Shown piece after piece: positions 10,027 to 22,172 of a DNA stretch of 64,000 bases. The stretch lies in assembly GCA_002104905.1 (NCBI GenBank), contig MCFE01000487.1, positions 1 through 64,000 on the forward strand, in the 5' to 3' direction. Within the stretch, counting starts at the first letter, position 1. The number at the start of each line of letters is the position of its first letter. This DNA comes from Basidiobolus meristosporus CBS 931.73 (lineage: Eukaryota; Basidiobolomycota; Basidiobolomycetes; Basidiobolales; Basidiobolaceae). A program made the position numbers and the translations under genes. Under the pieces are notes generated by a model. That model did not search any database. It was not told the origin of the DNA and worked only from the letters and a program-made list of their open reading frames with translations.

Positions 10027-13000
10027 TAATTATAGCATCTATGGTCAGATGCACAGAATATACCACAGTCTTCAGCATGATATCCAGCTTTTCCAGGCAC
10101 AATGGTTAGTATTGCTGTCAAATGTGTTAAATCCTGGAGATTTACTCCATAACTCACACATATTGTTATTATCCAAGCACCAGCACCAAGAACATCCTCT
10201 TTCCATGATGAGAATGGAAAGTGCTTGACACATAATTGCAGCAGAGCTGGCAAGCTATAAGACATTGGCCAAAATACAGAATTAATCAAAAACAAGCAAT
10301 GCTTAAGAAAGAGGGAATCTGTTGGAGCAAAAGCTTTCCACTAGGAGCAATGCTTAAGAAAGAGGGAATCTGTTGGAGCAAAAGCTTTCCACTAGGAGCA
10401 ATGCACCTGCTCTTCAACAAAATCCCTATACTAATGGCCAAGTTGCTCATGGGGCATTTCTAGCTAAATGAGCCCTGTGAGATACCAGAGAAGCTTGAAA
10501 GAATTGGCAAGATATTTCAGAGTATCTGCTACCCAAAGTACTTCTCATAAGCTCCATTCAATATTCATATCCATATGTGACAATACAAATGTAAGGACTG
10601 GATGAACTGGATATGTATTTATTCAAGTAGCCTTCTGAAGCAATTATGCTTTATAAAAAAAGCAATTTCTGATGTTAGTATTGCTCAATATAAAGATGCT
10701 ACCAAGGGACTAACTTTGTAGGTTGTGCACTGCAGGTTGGGCTTTGAATCAAGTTTGCATATCTAATAGAGTTCAGGGATCCAGAAGGAATCTTCACACA
10801 AAATGCAAGAGGAAAGTTGCTCACCTATGTATAAGATTTGGAATGAAATACTGGAGATCGCAGGCAATCAATACTTCAAGCTCATCATCAGGCTCAACCA
10901 ATAGGTTAGACAACACTTACTCTGCCTCCAGATATACAGATTCCCTTGGATATTACCATCGGCCCATTGGCCATGCTCAGACCAATGGGTGGTGAGAGTA
11001 GTGGGGTCATGGCCAACCAGGATCGATGTAACATCCATATAGGAATTGGCTCAGGTCGGAGGTCGCAAAAAACAGATTGCTTGATCCGTTGTGGGATTTG
11101 GTCGGATTAGTAACGAGTTTGAGTCAGCCAGTTGGCCTGCCCCAATTCTCCAAGCCCAAACATGCCTTACCATATATGCATCGACACAAGGAAAGCACCG
11201 TGTCTTCAATCCTGGTAAGGCTCTGCACACAAACGCACTTGATCTACATCTGACATATAGCACCTCACTACTGCAAGGTACCAACCGAATACGATCGCAA
11301 TAAGTTGATCTATAGTATGTACTATTCACATCGTTGAGCATCTACGGAAATTACTAAACGAGATCATGCAGAGTCTCTGGGCGAACGCAGAACCATCCCG
11401 ACCCCTGGCTAGCTTCGAATCCCCTCACGCTGCCCACACCACAATGAGTAGGATTTTTATAGGAATCTGCGCCTGTATCCCGGCCAAGGTTCAAGGTTGG
11501 GTGGATTTAGCTATATATGGGGATGCTTTGGAGGCACGGCAGGTTTGCAGCCCCGCCAGCAACACATTTGTTGAAAGCCCTAGTGAGAATGGAACCAGCA
11601 CTATTGCTATCTTCATCCATTTCTCAGCCGGAGTATGCTGCAGTACACGGTGGTGTTTGCGTATCTAGGTGGCGGCTACACATCCATGTAATCCTCAGCT
11701 GTATCCAGCTGCAACCATAATATCCACCCATCCATCCTATTGGAGCAGATGGTTTTGTGCGTTTACGTGCTCCCCTTCATCCTCCAGCGGCTGAAACAGC
11801 ACCAACACCATTTCATGGGTGACACGGCCAAGAGCAGAATGACCATGTGGAACCTGAGACGGAATTCCCCATCACAATGACGCCTGGGTGACGAGCCTTC
11901 GATGGGCGATTGACGGAGACATGCATGATCATAATTTGGAAGTCCAACCCTAAAGCCTAGTTCCACCGGCCGCATCATGGCCTATGATTGGCGGCACTAA
12001 GTTGGATGAGACGCATTAGCACGGGTGTATATTGCTGGACCTCCTCTGCCATCTGACTGAGGAGAGTGGGGTGGGGTGGGGCGGAGCTGCTACTGTGCAA
12101 TTCGGGAAACGCCTCAAACCAGGTAGCTGTGTAGGTGTGAATGGGTATGCGAGCAGTGATGAGGGGCCAGATAATCTGGTAGATCAGGGCGATCCCTGGA
12201 AGCAGCTCGATCCAAGTCTGTTCATGTTAACTGAGTTGTACCACCATGCGGTTGGAGTGGCAGCCGTATTCCTTGGTAATGCTGGCTGATGGCAAGCTCG
12301 AAGGCTATAGCGCAGTCATGAGCACTGCACAGGACTTCATATCACTCGATGGATGGATAAACCTTGTGAATATTCCTCATGGTACACGATCTCGGCCAAT
12401 GAGGTGCCTCCGTTCTGGGACCTATCCCATTAACAAGATGCGGATGGAGTGGATGGCCTAGGAAACATCAGAGCCCATGAGATCCTGACCAGCTCCCCAG
12501 CATTTCCTCATTATCTGACGCAAGCTCCTCCCTTGAGAAATTGAATATAACAGCTGGATGAAATAAGAAATCCGCTTACCACATCGATCATAAAGGCATC
12601 TGGTGTTCCTGATTCGAATCCTACCTTCTCTTCGCCGACTCACTTGCGTCAAGAACTTACCCCGCTTTATCCGAAGTTAAGTTAGCAATGACCAAAGCAG
12701 TGATAGCCAAGCCGGCTCAAAAGCTGGTGCGCTTCAGTCGCTTCGAGAAGGTTTACATTACTCACTCCCCCAGTGAATACGATCGCACTTCGTTCAGGCC
12801 GTCAGAGAATCGATCGTTGTGTTATCTAAGTTAGGTAACGAATCATGTTCTCAAAGGTAATAAACGCTCCCTTTTCCTAGTCTGACAATGCTTAAGCAAT
12901 ACACCACCCACTAAACTTCAGGACGCTTGCTCTCCTTTCCGCGTTGCGCTATCCGTACGTCTGCCCATCAGAGGGCATTTAGTGGCCTGCTCCTAGGCGA

Positions 13001-13822
13001 CGCGAGACCATCGTAAAGGGTCTTGATCTCCACTGAAAGCAATCATATGGAGCCTAGCCCCAATAAAGGCGCAATCCTGCACACCACATACATCCTACTA
13101 CCTCCACCACCATCCTCATCCAGCCTGCCTGGCTTCCAACCTCTCCATTACATATGGCTTGTCGAATAAATGCGGGTTATCGGTTTCTTGGGCGTCCACT
13201 GCTTCCACACACTTCTGGGAAGGGATTATTCCTCCGAAACAATCTGCGCTGGGGTTCATGCGGAATCGGCCCGATGTGTCTGTCCCGGAAACTTATATTG
13301 CGTAGAGCATAGACTTGAATCGGCAGTTGGTTGCATTGTTGATCATCTACGTATCAACCTGATGCGGCGGTGTGCTTAGATACTATGACGGCATTGGAAC
13401 CCCACCAAGAAATACGCCTGGCTTTCTGGGGTCATATTGAGCAACCTGGCTCGCTCGGGTGGGAAGCCATCACATCGCAATTGCTGGCATTTGCAGGCAC
13501 GCAACCTGTATAGGCCCGGCGTCTTCGGGCCACAAGGGAGTCGGATTCTTTGGTATTTATTTTAAATCAGGGGGTGTTTCAAAGGGGTGGGTATGAGGCT
13601 ATCCAATAGTAGCATAATTTCCTATCAGCAGGTTGCTGGATATAGCCAATAAGCAGCTGTGAGTCATATTTAAAGACTCGAAACCTGGCTCGCCGAGCGA
13701 GGATTGATATGGCTATAAACGTATATGCCCTTCTATATGGGTCAAGGATGGCTGCTTCAGAGCCCGGATACAATAATCCCTATAAACATGTCGGGCGCTT
13801 CCGCAAATGGATCGCACTCCGG
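10027..13822. other. No gene recognised
   Basis: Short overlapping frames only, with no domain or motif I can name. The left part (10027-10700) is AT-rich and may be eroded transposon sequence. A 51-bp tandem duplication lies at 10296-10404. Base composition rises in GC from about 11000 rightwards. Confidence 0.5.
10296..10404. repeat. 51-bp direct tandem duplication
   Basis: The unit starting GCAATGCTTAAGAAAGAGGG occurs at 10296 and again at 10347, apparently without change, followed by a third partial GCAATGC at 10398. The identity implies a recent duplication. Confidence 0.93.
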
Positions 13823-14818
13823 TCAGCGGCGCGACCGTTTCTCGTGTGTTTTCAGGTGCTGCCGCAAATTATCCCGTCTTGAAAAGGTCTTCCCACACCC
13901 CTGATATGGACACTCAAACGGTTTCTCCAGGGTGTGTGTGCGCAAATGCCGCTTGAGATGCTCCAGTCGCTTGAATCTCATTTGGCAGTTTGGAAACTGA
14001 CAATAATGGTATTTCACCGGCGTTGGCGATCTGATTGACCATCGATGCTGGACATATGGCTTCGCTTGCCTAGAACGTCTTCGAGAACATCTTTGGCACT
14101 CAGAGGGTCCAGAATCCTGCCGTGGTGTGCGAGGCGCCTTCATACCACCATTTGATTCATTTGGAAATAAACCTTCCACATTAAAAGTGGCAATTGTGGG
14201 GGACGAGTGCGGACTGGCACAATTTTCGCAGCTGGCGCTTGAGGAGTGTGACATGTGTGGGTGAGTGTTTGCTCCCTCGTCTTCCTCTTCATCCTCCTCT
14301 TCGTTATCAAAGAACTGAAATGGGCAGCAATGGTGATTGATGCAGCTTTCGTCACAATCCTCGTTAAGGAGATGATAAATGTTTGAGGTTTTTCTTTCCT
14401 CGCAACATTCATCGTCACATATAGGATAGTTGGTTGGTGTGGGCATATGGTAGGAGTTTGCATTGTGAGTAGAATTATCGGTCTGGCTATCACCGTAGGT
14501 ATCCTCGCAAAGGAAACAACTTTGGTGGCTGTTGTGCGTTTCAGGTTGGAATTGAAACTTGCGTTTGAGAGAGTTGTCGTAGCTATCGGAATTGATATTG
14601 TACGATCGGCGTGAATGTATCCCTCCCAAGGAGTTTGAGTGAAGTGGACCATAGTTTGTAGGCTCGGATAAAGAACACTCGGCCAACAATGTCAACGAGC
14701 TACTGGAAGTAGGATGTCGATAACAGTGGTGATGATGATGGTGATGATAATGAACATGAGTGGGGGGATTTGTGGGAGGGTGACCTGTAGGGTACTCCTC
14801 TATGTTGCTTATATACAT
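13823..14818 (-). CDS. C2H2 zinc finger transcription factor (Ste12-type fingers)
   Basis: A 331-residue protein with two C-terminal C2H2 fingers: C273/C278/H291/H295 and C303/C308/H321/H325. The finger motifs ([20 protein letters not shown] and [15 protein letters not shown]) match the tandem fingers of filamentous-fungal Ste12 and related DNA-binding regulators; no Ste12 homeodomain is seen. The N-terminus is low-complexity, with a His run at 24-31, a Cys-rich stretch around 134-165 and an acidic block at 171-181 that could activate transcription. A short motif [10 protein letters not shown] (145-154) is shared with the paralogue at 25775-26443. No intron is needed. Target genes are unknown. 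Confidence 0.85.
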   Translation of the reverse strand: MYISNIEEYPTGHPPTNPPTHVHYHHHHHHHCYRHPTSSSSLTLLAECSLSEPTNYGPLHSNSLGGIHSRRSYNINSDSYDNSLKRKFQFQPETHNSHQSCFLCEDTYGDSQTDNSTHNANSYHMPTPTNYPICDDECCEERKTSNIYHLLNEDCDESCINHHCCPFQFFDNEEEDEEEDEGANTHPHMSHSSSASCENCASPHSSPTIATFNVEGLFPNESNGGMKAPRTPRQDSGPSECQRCSRRRSRQAKPYVQHRWSIRSPTPVKYHYCQFPNCQMRFKRLEHLKRHLRTHTLEKPFECPYQGCGKTFSRRDNLRQHLKTHEKRSRR

Positions 14819-16565
14819 TTTGAATTGGGAGAGGGGCGTTGGAATATATCTATAATGAATTGAGCAGTGAAGGATACCAAGAAATTAGAATGAGAAGAGG
14901 GTAGTCGACCCAGAGTTGATTTTCGGCTTCTTATATTCTATACGAACACTTGAAAAATCTAGAAATTGGTTGGATGTTGATGAGCAATATGATCCCTCGA
15001 ATTGGAACCCAAAACCCCTATTCAGCGATCATCCATACGTATATATTTATTGTAACGATGGATATAATCCCTGAAAGAAGATTGTATTGATCCCATACCA
15101 TACCATACATTGGATTTCTACTTGTTATGAAGGAGATTGTGACCATAGATTGGCGAATGGAATGACAAGAATGGCATCGAAGCCGGTATTGTCATTGGAC
15201 ACAGTGCAACCCCAGTAGAGAGGACCTTACAGTTGATTCCTCTCAACCACATGACGTATGAGCTAACGACGACCTTACAGTTGGCGGTTGAGGAAGATAC
15301 ATGTGCAGCTGATAAGCATTTCTAGACCAATGGTAGGTCAAAACACTAGGACCAGACTTGATAGGTCACCTTCGCGGTGTCGAAAGAGGTGCTTCCTAAA
15401 AGCGCAATTCGACGCACTTGCCCTTTTTACTGTAATTTTGGCCTTGGGTACTAAAACCCTCCCACTCAATAAATCTACGAACGGGTGGGTATTGCTTTTT
15501 TTTCATTCAGCTCTGAGGGGTTTGTTGTCATCCATGCTGTTTCACATCTTAATCGGTGCAATCAGATTTATTCACATTGACCTTGGCTTAGGAATAGTAC
15601 CCTAATGGTTATCCTTCTGTAAAAATATATTGCAAGCCTCTGATAAGAAGCTCCACTGATTTGTCACATCACCTGCCAAATATGTCCCACTTAGGGACAC
15701 GACTGGAATTGGGTATTTTCCATCTGCCTTATCAAAATTGAATCTGCATTGTTTGGTTGACAGAATTTTCAAATTGCATCTTTTGAGTCAGTTTCCTGAA
15801 TGTCTAAAAATACGCTGTCCCGTGTCAATCTGACACTTGTATGAATCAGACATGATACAACTTGTAGACCTATGTAGAACAGTACGTTGAGGGTTAATAA
15901 GCCATATTCAAAGTCAGCCTTTCCCAGGCAAATCGGAAGTATATATCGTATAAGTTGCTACGAGCAGTATCCCCCCAAAAGCCTCGAGTGTCTCCAAGCT
16001 GAACGTAATCCTAGGCTTCTATTGAAGCCTGGTTTGTTGCTCCAGGAAAAGGTATGAATTAGGAGTTACCTTCGAGCGATGCCCCTGTAAGAATATTGGT
16101 GGTCGATGAGATTTCACAACGTTTATGATGTGATTAATTCCATCCAACCTACTTAAGCCAATTAATTTAATGTTACTCAGTGAGTGCACTGTAGATAATC
16201 ATGATATTCCTGTCCAAGTGTTAAACTGAATATCCCAGATTGTAGATCAATTGTATTATATACTCTTTTAGGAGATGTTGCATTGATTAAATGCTTTTAT
16301 TTACCTAATGCATATACTCAATATTTTAATTGAATACAAAGCAACGTGACTCTTTGCGTTTTACCAATTTCGGATTCAAAATCGGCTTTTCACTTGTCCA
16401 TGTTGTTCATATATTACTTCGATATGGAAATACAACTTGTAATCTTCAAATAATAACTATCATACCTATCATTATTAAGTCTAAGAGTATCCTAGTAAAC
16501 CTATACTACAGAATAGTATTTCTCACGTTTTTACGTGTATTCCTCCTCTTTATTTCCTTACTTTG
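14819..16565. other. Intergenic, shared upstream region of two divergent genes
   Basis: Lies between the minus-strand C2H2 gene and the plus-strand kinase gene, so it should hold both promoters. I see no convincing coding frame. CTTACAGTTG occurs twice, near 15226 and 15272. The stretch just before the kinase start is AT-rich. Confidence 0.5.
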
Positions 16566-18620
16566 ATGGAGCGTTATGAAATAATTTGTGAACTGGATAA
16601 AGGAACTTATGGAACTGTTTTGCAAGCAAAGGATAAGCAAACCGGAGAGATTGTAAGTGATAAGATTCACTTGTTGAAGCCCGGAACAGGGTAATAATCT
16701 CTACGACTTTCTATTCCCATCTAGGTTGCTATTAAAAAGATCAAAAACAACTTCGCCAACTGGAAGGAATGTTTAACTTTACGTGAATTGAAGGTTTGTT
16801 ATATTTTTGGATTGTGCTCTTGTGCCGTATTTTAACCTCGTGCATAGGTCCTGAAAAAGCTATCTCACCCGAATATTGTTCGCCTTGATAATGCTTTTGT
16901 GAGACGTAATACACTTTTCCTCGTTTTTGAGTTTATGGACAAGAACCTCTATACCTTCATTCAAGAGCAAGATGGGATTCTCATCGAGGAAAGTCGTATA
17001 CAGTCCATCATGTGAGGCAATCTATACTCTTCACTCATATAACTGCAAGATACTAAACATGTGAATCTTGAAGGTTCCAGATATTGAATGGATTGGAGTA
17101 TATACACAGAAAAGGATACTTTCACAGGGATATAAAACCTGAAAATATTCTCGTTAGAGATAATATCGTCAAAACGGCAGATTTTGGACTAGTGCGAGAG
17201 ATCAAAAGTAGTCCACCATATACTGACTACGTGAGTACTCGGTGGTAATATCGTCTTTCGCAGTAATGAATTGCCATTCAGTATTTTAATTGCCAGTTGA
17301 TAATAGGTATCGTGCTCCAGAAGTTCTATTAGGCGCATCATTTTACTCCACACCGATTGATATTTGGGCTGCAGGCGCTATTATGGCTGAACTTTATACC
17401 CTACGACCACTCTTTCCTGGCCAGAGTGAAATAGATCAAATCCTTAAAATATGTCATATACTTGGGACACCGGATACCATTGATCCAAAATCTTCGTGGG
17501 CGGAAGGTGTGAAATTGGCATCTAGGTTGGGCTTTCAGTTTCCGAACGTAAGAATGCGTTGAATTTCTATATGTTAATGCGTTATCATGATATACTTAGA
17601 AGTATACTATAGATGAACCCCGTTAGCCTTAGCCATATTATCCCGAATGCTTCAAGTGAAGCCATTCACTTAATGTCTAGCATGCTGAAGTTCGACCCCA
17701 AAGCTCGGATCAGTGCTCGCCAAGCCCTTCGCCACCCATACTTTTGCAAGACCAGAAAAGCAATATTGCCTCGGATTTCTTTGTTCGACCGCTATTCGCA
17801 AGCATCATATCAAAAGCTCTTAACTAGTAATCCATTCAAACGATTTTCAAAAGAGGCTGAGGATATCATCCCTGCTCTTGGAAATCTAGAACAAAACGTC
17901 CCCTTACTAAACCATACACAAAGTAATAGCCAAGAGAGGCTCTTCCAAGATGTGGACATGAAATATACACCGGAACTAACCCTGACTGATATACCTATCC
18001 TACCGCAACTAGAGGACTATAGCATTGATCCGATGATGGATGGTCTGTCGTTTGACGTGAGTAAATTCTTGAATTGCTGGAAACGGGATGTAGGCTATCC
18101 TGATTCCACTAGCAATTCGACTGATATGGAAATATGCAAAGCAAAGCAAATCTACACTGGAAAAAGCTCTAGACATTCAGCGTCAAGCAATCCCTTGGAT
18201 GTAGCAAACAGCATTTCTGAAGATACTGATGGAGTAAACTCTACTAGCAACCGCCTCGATATGTATCAGTCTATGATGAATACTCAAGTGGCTGAACCGT
18301 CCTCAGATACATTTCTTCTGACCCATTTTGAGCAGAACAAAGCTAAGCAAGATTCAAATCTTTGTTACGATATGCTAAACCCGCCATTTAATGTCGGGCA
18401 ACCTCACCGTGAAGTTACTCGCGAAGAAAGCCAGCATTACGCAGCTGAACTCAGTATTGAAACGTTACTTCACGAAGTTAATGACATGACGCAGGAAGTC
18501 AATGCACAGCCATCAACATCAGCTTCGCAGAACTACTCTCAACACAATACTGACGTGTTAGTCACCAGACCAAGAAAGGCGTCTGTATCATTCACTCGAT
18601 TTTTTAATTGGAATCGATAA
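16566..18620 (+). CDS. RCK-family protein kinase (MAK/ICK/Ime2-like), six exons
   Basis: A Ser/Thr kinase assembled from exons 16566-16652, 16725-16793, 16848-17011, 17074-17244, 17307-17547 and 17613-18620, giving 579 residues. All five introns are GT..AG and keep the frame; intron 3 carries TACTAAAC. Kinase landmarks are VAIKK (Lys33), HRDIKPEN (124-131), DFG (143-145) and [14 protein letters not shown] (156-169). The TDY activation loop after SSPP is the signature of MAK/ICK kinases, relatives of yeast Ime2. These act in meiosis or mating in yeasts and in cilium length control in flagellates. The first Gly of the ATP loop is replaced (LDKGTYG). The tail after about residue 290 is Ser/Asn-rich and unconserved to my eye. 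Confidence 0.88.
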
Positions 18621-19802
18621 TTCCATCCCAAAATGTGGTTAAAGCTGCTACGAACTGTAAGTATTTCATAGTTATATTCCCCACCAGAATCAAGCCTTAA
18701 TTATCGTAGAATTTTTACTTGTATTTGTTTCGAATGTATATATTGCTTGAAAGTTGCATAATCTAAAGGAATAGAGCATAGTATTGAACGTGTTTATGCC
18801 AGAAAGTTGTCCGGAAACAACACTTACAATAATAACAGTGTAAGGGTTATTCTGACTAGTTACACTGTAACGGTCATAATTGGATCAATGGGGTGGAATC
18901 TCCCTGTTTTTAGTGCAAGACATGCTGGTGGTGGCTTAAAATGTACATATGATATAGTATCAGGAGGTTAGCTCGTAGCAACATCGCAAGAAGCACGTCA
19001 GGTGCTGTAGTTTCTGGCATTATCTTTCGCCAAAGCAGTGATCGGCTGGAAAATGAAAAGTACTCGAGGAGTAACCTCCACTGTTGAAACGGTATCCAGG
19101 GCTTCAACAATGTGAATAGTGCATTCAGATCATTGTAGAGTTGCACATTCATAACTTCCTTTCGGCCATCGCTGTCATTGCGGTGCCAATGGGTATTGCA
19201 AGCGGCAAATTGGCGGATCACATTGCATCACATAGCCTAGTCCACACGAGAGCATATGCGAAGCTTCCTAATTAAGATGCCGATGAATGACTGGCTGTAT
19301 ATACAAATCAGCACCCGCAAGCACCAGCTACGCGCTAAGGGACCTTGGGGATATAGATACAGATATAGATATAGATATAGATGTAGATTCAACATGACTT
19401 CAGCAGATCATTCAGTTTTGTGTAAGTGGTTAGCAGCTGGAGTTGAGGGATGCACATTGGTGTTCGTTTATATCAGCTATAGTACGCTTCCACAAATCTC
19501 ATTCAGGTGATGGTGTGTTCATCAATTCCTGCTGGCAACGGTGATTGGGTGAAATCAGGTCTATAGGAGATGTGAGCAACACGCCGTACTTATAGGATTC
19601 AATACAAATATATTCAGCAATATGCCTACAGGATCCATGCACGCATAGCTACATCTAATCCAATAGGTAGAGCACCATGCCAAGCTTAGTCATACCTGCC
19701 AGGATCAGTCATATGTGATATCTACCTCGGGCTGGCACTCTAACTAGCTTCACAACGTTGTTTCTTTGAAGCGCCCCTACACTTTATCAACACACCTTCG
19801 TA
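18621..19802. other. Intergenic region with a short simple repeat
   Basis: No gene recognised. A hexanucleotide-like run of GATATA units lies around 19348-19385. The right end is the presumed promoter of the WW-domain gene. Confidence 0.5.
19348..19385. repeat. (GATATA)n microsatellite
   Basis: Imperfect GATATA/GATACA units in a row (…GATATAGATACAGATATAGA…), five to six copies. Confidence 0.85.
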
Positions 19803-21062
19803 ATGGATAGCCGACCTCTGCCTCCTGGATGGTATTTACCTTGTTGCTCCCAGTCGTAGTTGTATCGCAGCAGTAGTGCTTATTCGGCTGGGTTTTTGTA
19901 GGATTTCCCAAATAGATTCTGGAAACCAGCGTACATACTACACAAGTCGGCATCATTCTGTAACCTGTTTATTTGGACTTTCGTTAACATAGATGTTGCT
20001 TTCCTAGATACTAATACTGGTCAGTCTACCTGGGATGATCCTCGACCGGAGTATTATGCAAGAGAAGGAGGTGGCCAGCACCATGGATCTTCTATGCCCT
20101 CTCCATACTCTGGTGACAGCTATTCAGGCAATCAGTCCCAGGGCAATCCACCCCACTCCGGCTCCGCTCCGCTTGGTTTTGCTTTCCCCGATAATTCTGC
20201 ATCTAACCAAAGCCACCAGACTATGGCCATGCCTGGTTCCACCGACAACTATTCCTCTGGCGGGTCTGGCTCAAACATGCCTGGTATGCCCAGTACTAAC
20301 CAAGGATCGTATCAGCAGCATGGTGGACAAAACGAATATTCCGGCACCCAGAATGCGAACTATTCACAGTCGCAAACTGGGTCGCACAAGTCGGAATCCG
20401 CTGGAACTGCATCCACTTACGTCTCTGGAAGTGGGAACCAACCTGGTGAAAGCTTCCCCACATCCAGTAGCAGCAACTCAGGGTCCAACCAACCACTTGA
20501 TCCCAACGCTGGGGATCAGGAGCGTTTTTTGGGCATCAATAAGCAATCTGTGATTGGCGCCGTGGTAGGTGGGATCGCTGGGAAGATCATCTCTTCACAG
20601 TTCCCATCCAACTCTTCGTCGAAACCACCCTCGTCCGGTTCGCATCAAAACCAAGGGTACGGTGGACAAAACTATGGTGGGCAGCACCAGCAAGGGCAGC
20701 AATACGGAGGTAATCAACCCCAGCAGGGGCAAAGCTATGGCGGGCAATCGCAAGGGCATCAGTATGGTGGTCAGCAATACGGTCAGCCCCAAGGACAGCA
20801 ATACGGCCAGCCACAAGGACAGCAATACGGCCAGCCCCAAGGACAGCAATACGGTCAACCACAAGGGCAATATTATGGCGGCCAGTCTCAAGGATACCAG
20901 GGTGGTGGGTCGTCACAAAATCAGTACAACAATCAGCCAGCACATGGCAAGCCAACCAGTGAATCGAGCCATGGAGGCATGAGCTCACTGCTTTCGGGCG
21001 GCCTTGGTAGCATGGCACTAAACATGGTCCAAGACAAGATACTGGGAGGTAAGAAGCACTGA
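19803..21062 (+). CDS. WW-domain protein with Q/G-rich repetitive tail, three exons
   Basis: Exons 19803-19831, 19902-19945 and 20008-21062 give 375 residues. The WW domain at the extreme N-terminus is only complete after splicing: PPGW (Trp10), RTYYTNTNTG, and STWDDP (Trp33, Pro36). Both introns split codons and restore exactly these residues, although the second donor (GTCGGC) is weak. WW domains bind proline-rich ligands. The body is Ser/Gly/Gln/Asn-rich with about four QQYGQPQG repeats (20772-20875), then a hydrophobic Gly-rich patch (IGAVVGGIAGKIISSQ) and a C-terminal LGGKKH. The layout resembles yeast Wwm1, a WW protein linked to the metacaspase Mca1, but this link is inferred from architecture only. 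Confidence 0.8.
20772..20875 (+). repeat. 24-bp coding tandem repeat
   Basis: CAGCAATACGGTCAGCCCCA-type units repeat about four times in frame, encoding QQYGQPQG. Variation is mainly at third codon positions (GGT/GGC, CCC/CCA), so the protein repeat appears to be maintained. Confidence 0.88.
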
Positions 21063-21410
21063 TTGTGTGGAAGATTCACTCGAGCCAGTTCTGAGGGGAG
21101 GGGTTTCATTCTATTACCTTACTTCACTATACGTACAATGATTTTAATCGACCACTGGATTTCGAATGTGTTTAATTGCTCATATGAATATATAAAATTT
21201 ACCGTTAACCATTGGTATCTCTGGCCAACTAAGGTTAGCGCCACCAGCATACCAAAGAAATGGAGTTCATGGTGCCATATGGCGGGGTTATCTAAGTGCA
21301 CGGGTGGTTCTACCCGCCTATGAATGGTTCATAACACTGGCGCGTTGAGAAGCAATCCAGGATGAGTACAGCTAAAGACAAACCCACCGAGGCCAGAGCA
21401 GTATGGGCCT
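21063..21410. other. Intergenic
   Basis: No gene seen between the WW-domain gene and the convergent minus-strand model. Likely 3' untranslated sequence of both. Confidence 0.5.
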
Positions 21411-22172
21411 TCAAATGTACATCGTTAGGGATGAGGGGAAATATTCCCATGAGAATGGGCATTCGATGCGATGGCGGGGAATCGGAGGAACTTTACACCA
21501 GGTCAGGCCGCCAAACCCGGGATTTCCCAGCAGGAGGAGGGCGCGGGATGCGGGAGAATGGTCGGAATTGAGCACCACTTTCATGGGTCGAAGATACCCC
21601 AGGGGCAACCATCTCGATTCAATCGATGGGATCTCCAGCAGCACCAGGACTTTCTGGAGATGGAACTTCCCACCTCCTTCGTGAACCTGGACCTTCAGTA
21701 GATTCTCCTTGGTGAGGATGGATCGACTCCTAGGGGGCAATTTGAAGCGAGTATCCAGATCGGTCTGGTCAACTTCGGAACCAGAGAACATGGTAATCAA
21801 TTGGTGATCGGGATTCAAATCCATCATGATGGCCTTGGGCGTGACTGCCATTCATCAGCAACAGTCCTCCCGCTTCAAGGTAGTCTTATCAGTGCATGCA
21901 GTGTATTGGGTGATGAGCAGATCGTGCTGGCCGTCCCCAAGATCACTACAGCAATCCACCGTGTAGAACTCCAACATGGGCGCTTCATCATCCAACTCAT
22001 TCTCCCCCACGAATGCCTCCTCCAGGGTTGGCTCTTCGGAGAAAAGGGTTGCAAGAGGGGGGCTTTCCACATAGTTGTTCATAGGGTAGACGAAGGAAGG
22101 GGTGATATGGACGCAGCTATCTGAATATACAGCAGAGGGAACCTGGGACTTCCTTCTCGGCTCCTGGGACAA
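21411..22172 (-). CDS. Hypothetical protein, proposed two-exon model
   Basis: Two minus-strand stretches in the same frame are separated only by a pair of TGA codons at 21852-21857. Both have codon use like coding DNA (C or G often at third positions). I propose an intron 21845-21949 with GTAGTG donor, a CTGATG branch-like sequence and GGCAG acceptor, giving exons 22172-21950 and 21844-21411 and a protein of 218 residues. The first exon is acidic and hydrophilic (SEEPTLEEAFVGENELDDEA). I recognise no domain. Without the intron it would be two short ORFs or a gene with nonsense mutations. Confidence 0.35.

Noticed and set aside
9960-10295. Minus-strand frame of 111 codons
   Set aside because: Its C-terminal part lies in the end of a Copia LTR and the rest has no motif I can name.
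12540-12650. Possible tRNA suggested by GATTCGAATCCTACC
   Set aside because: T stem does not pair and no matching acceptor or D arm is found within tRNA distance; at best a relic.
20587-21018. Minus-strand frames opposite the WW-protein repeats
   Set aside because: Antisense of the QPQG repeat DNA; no start context, splice or motif support.
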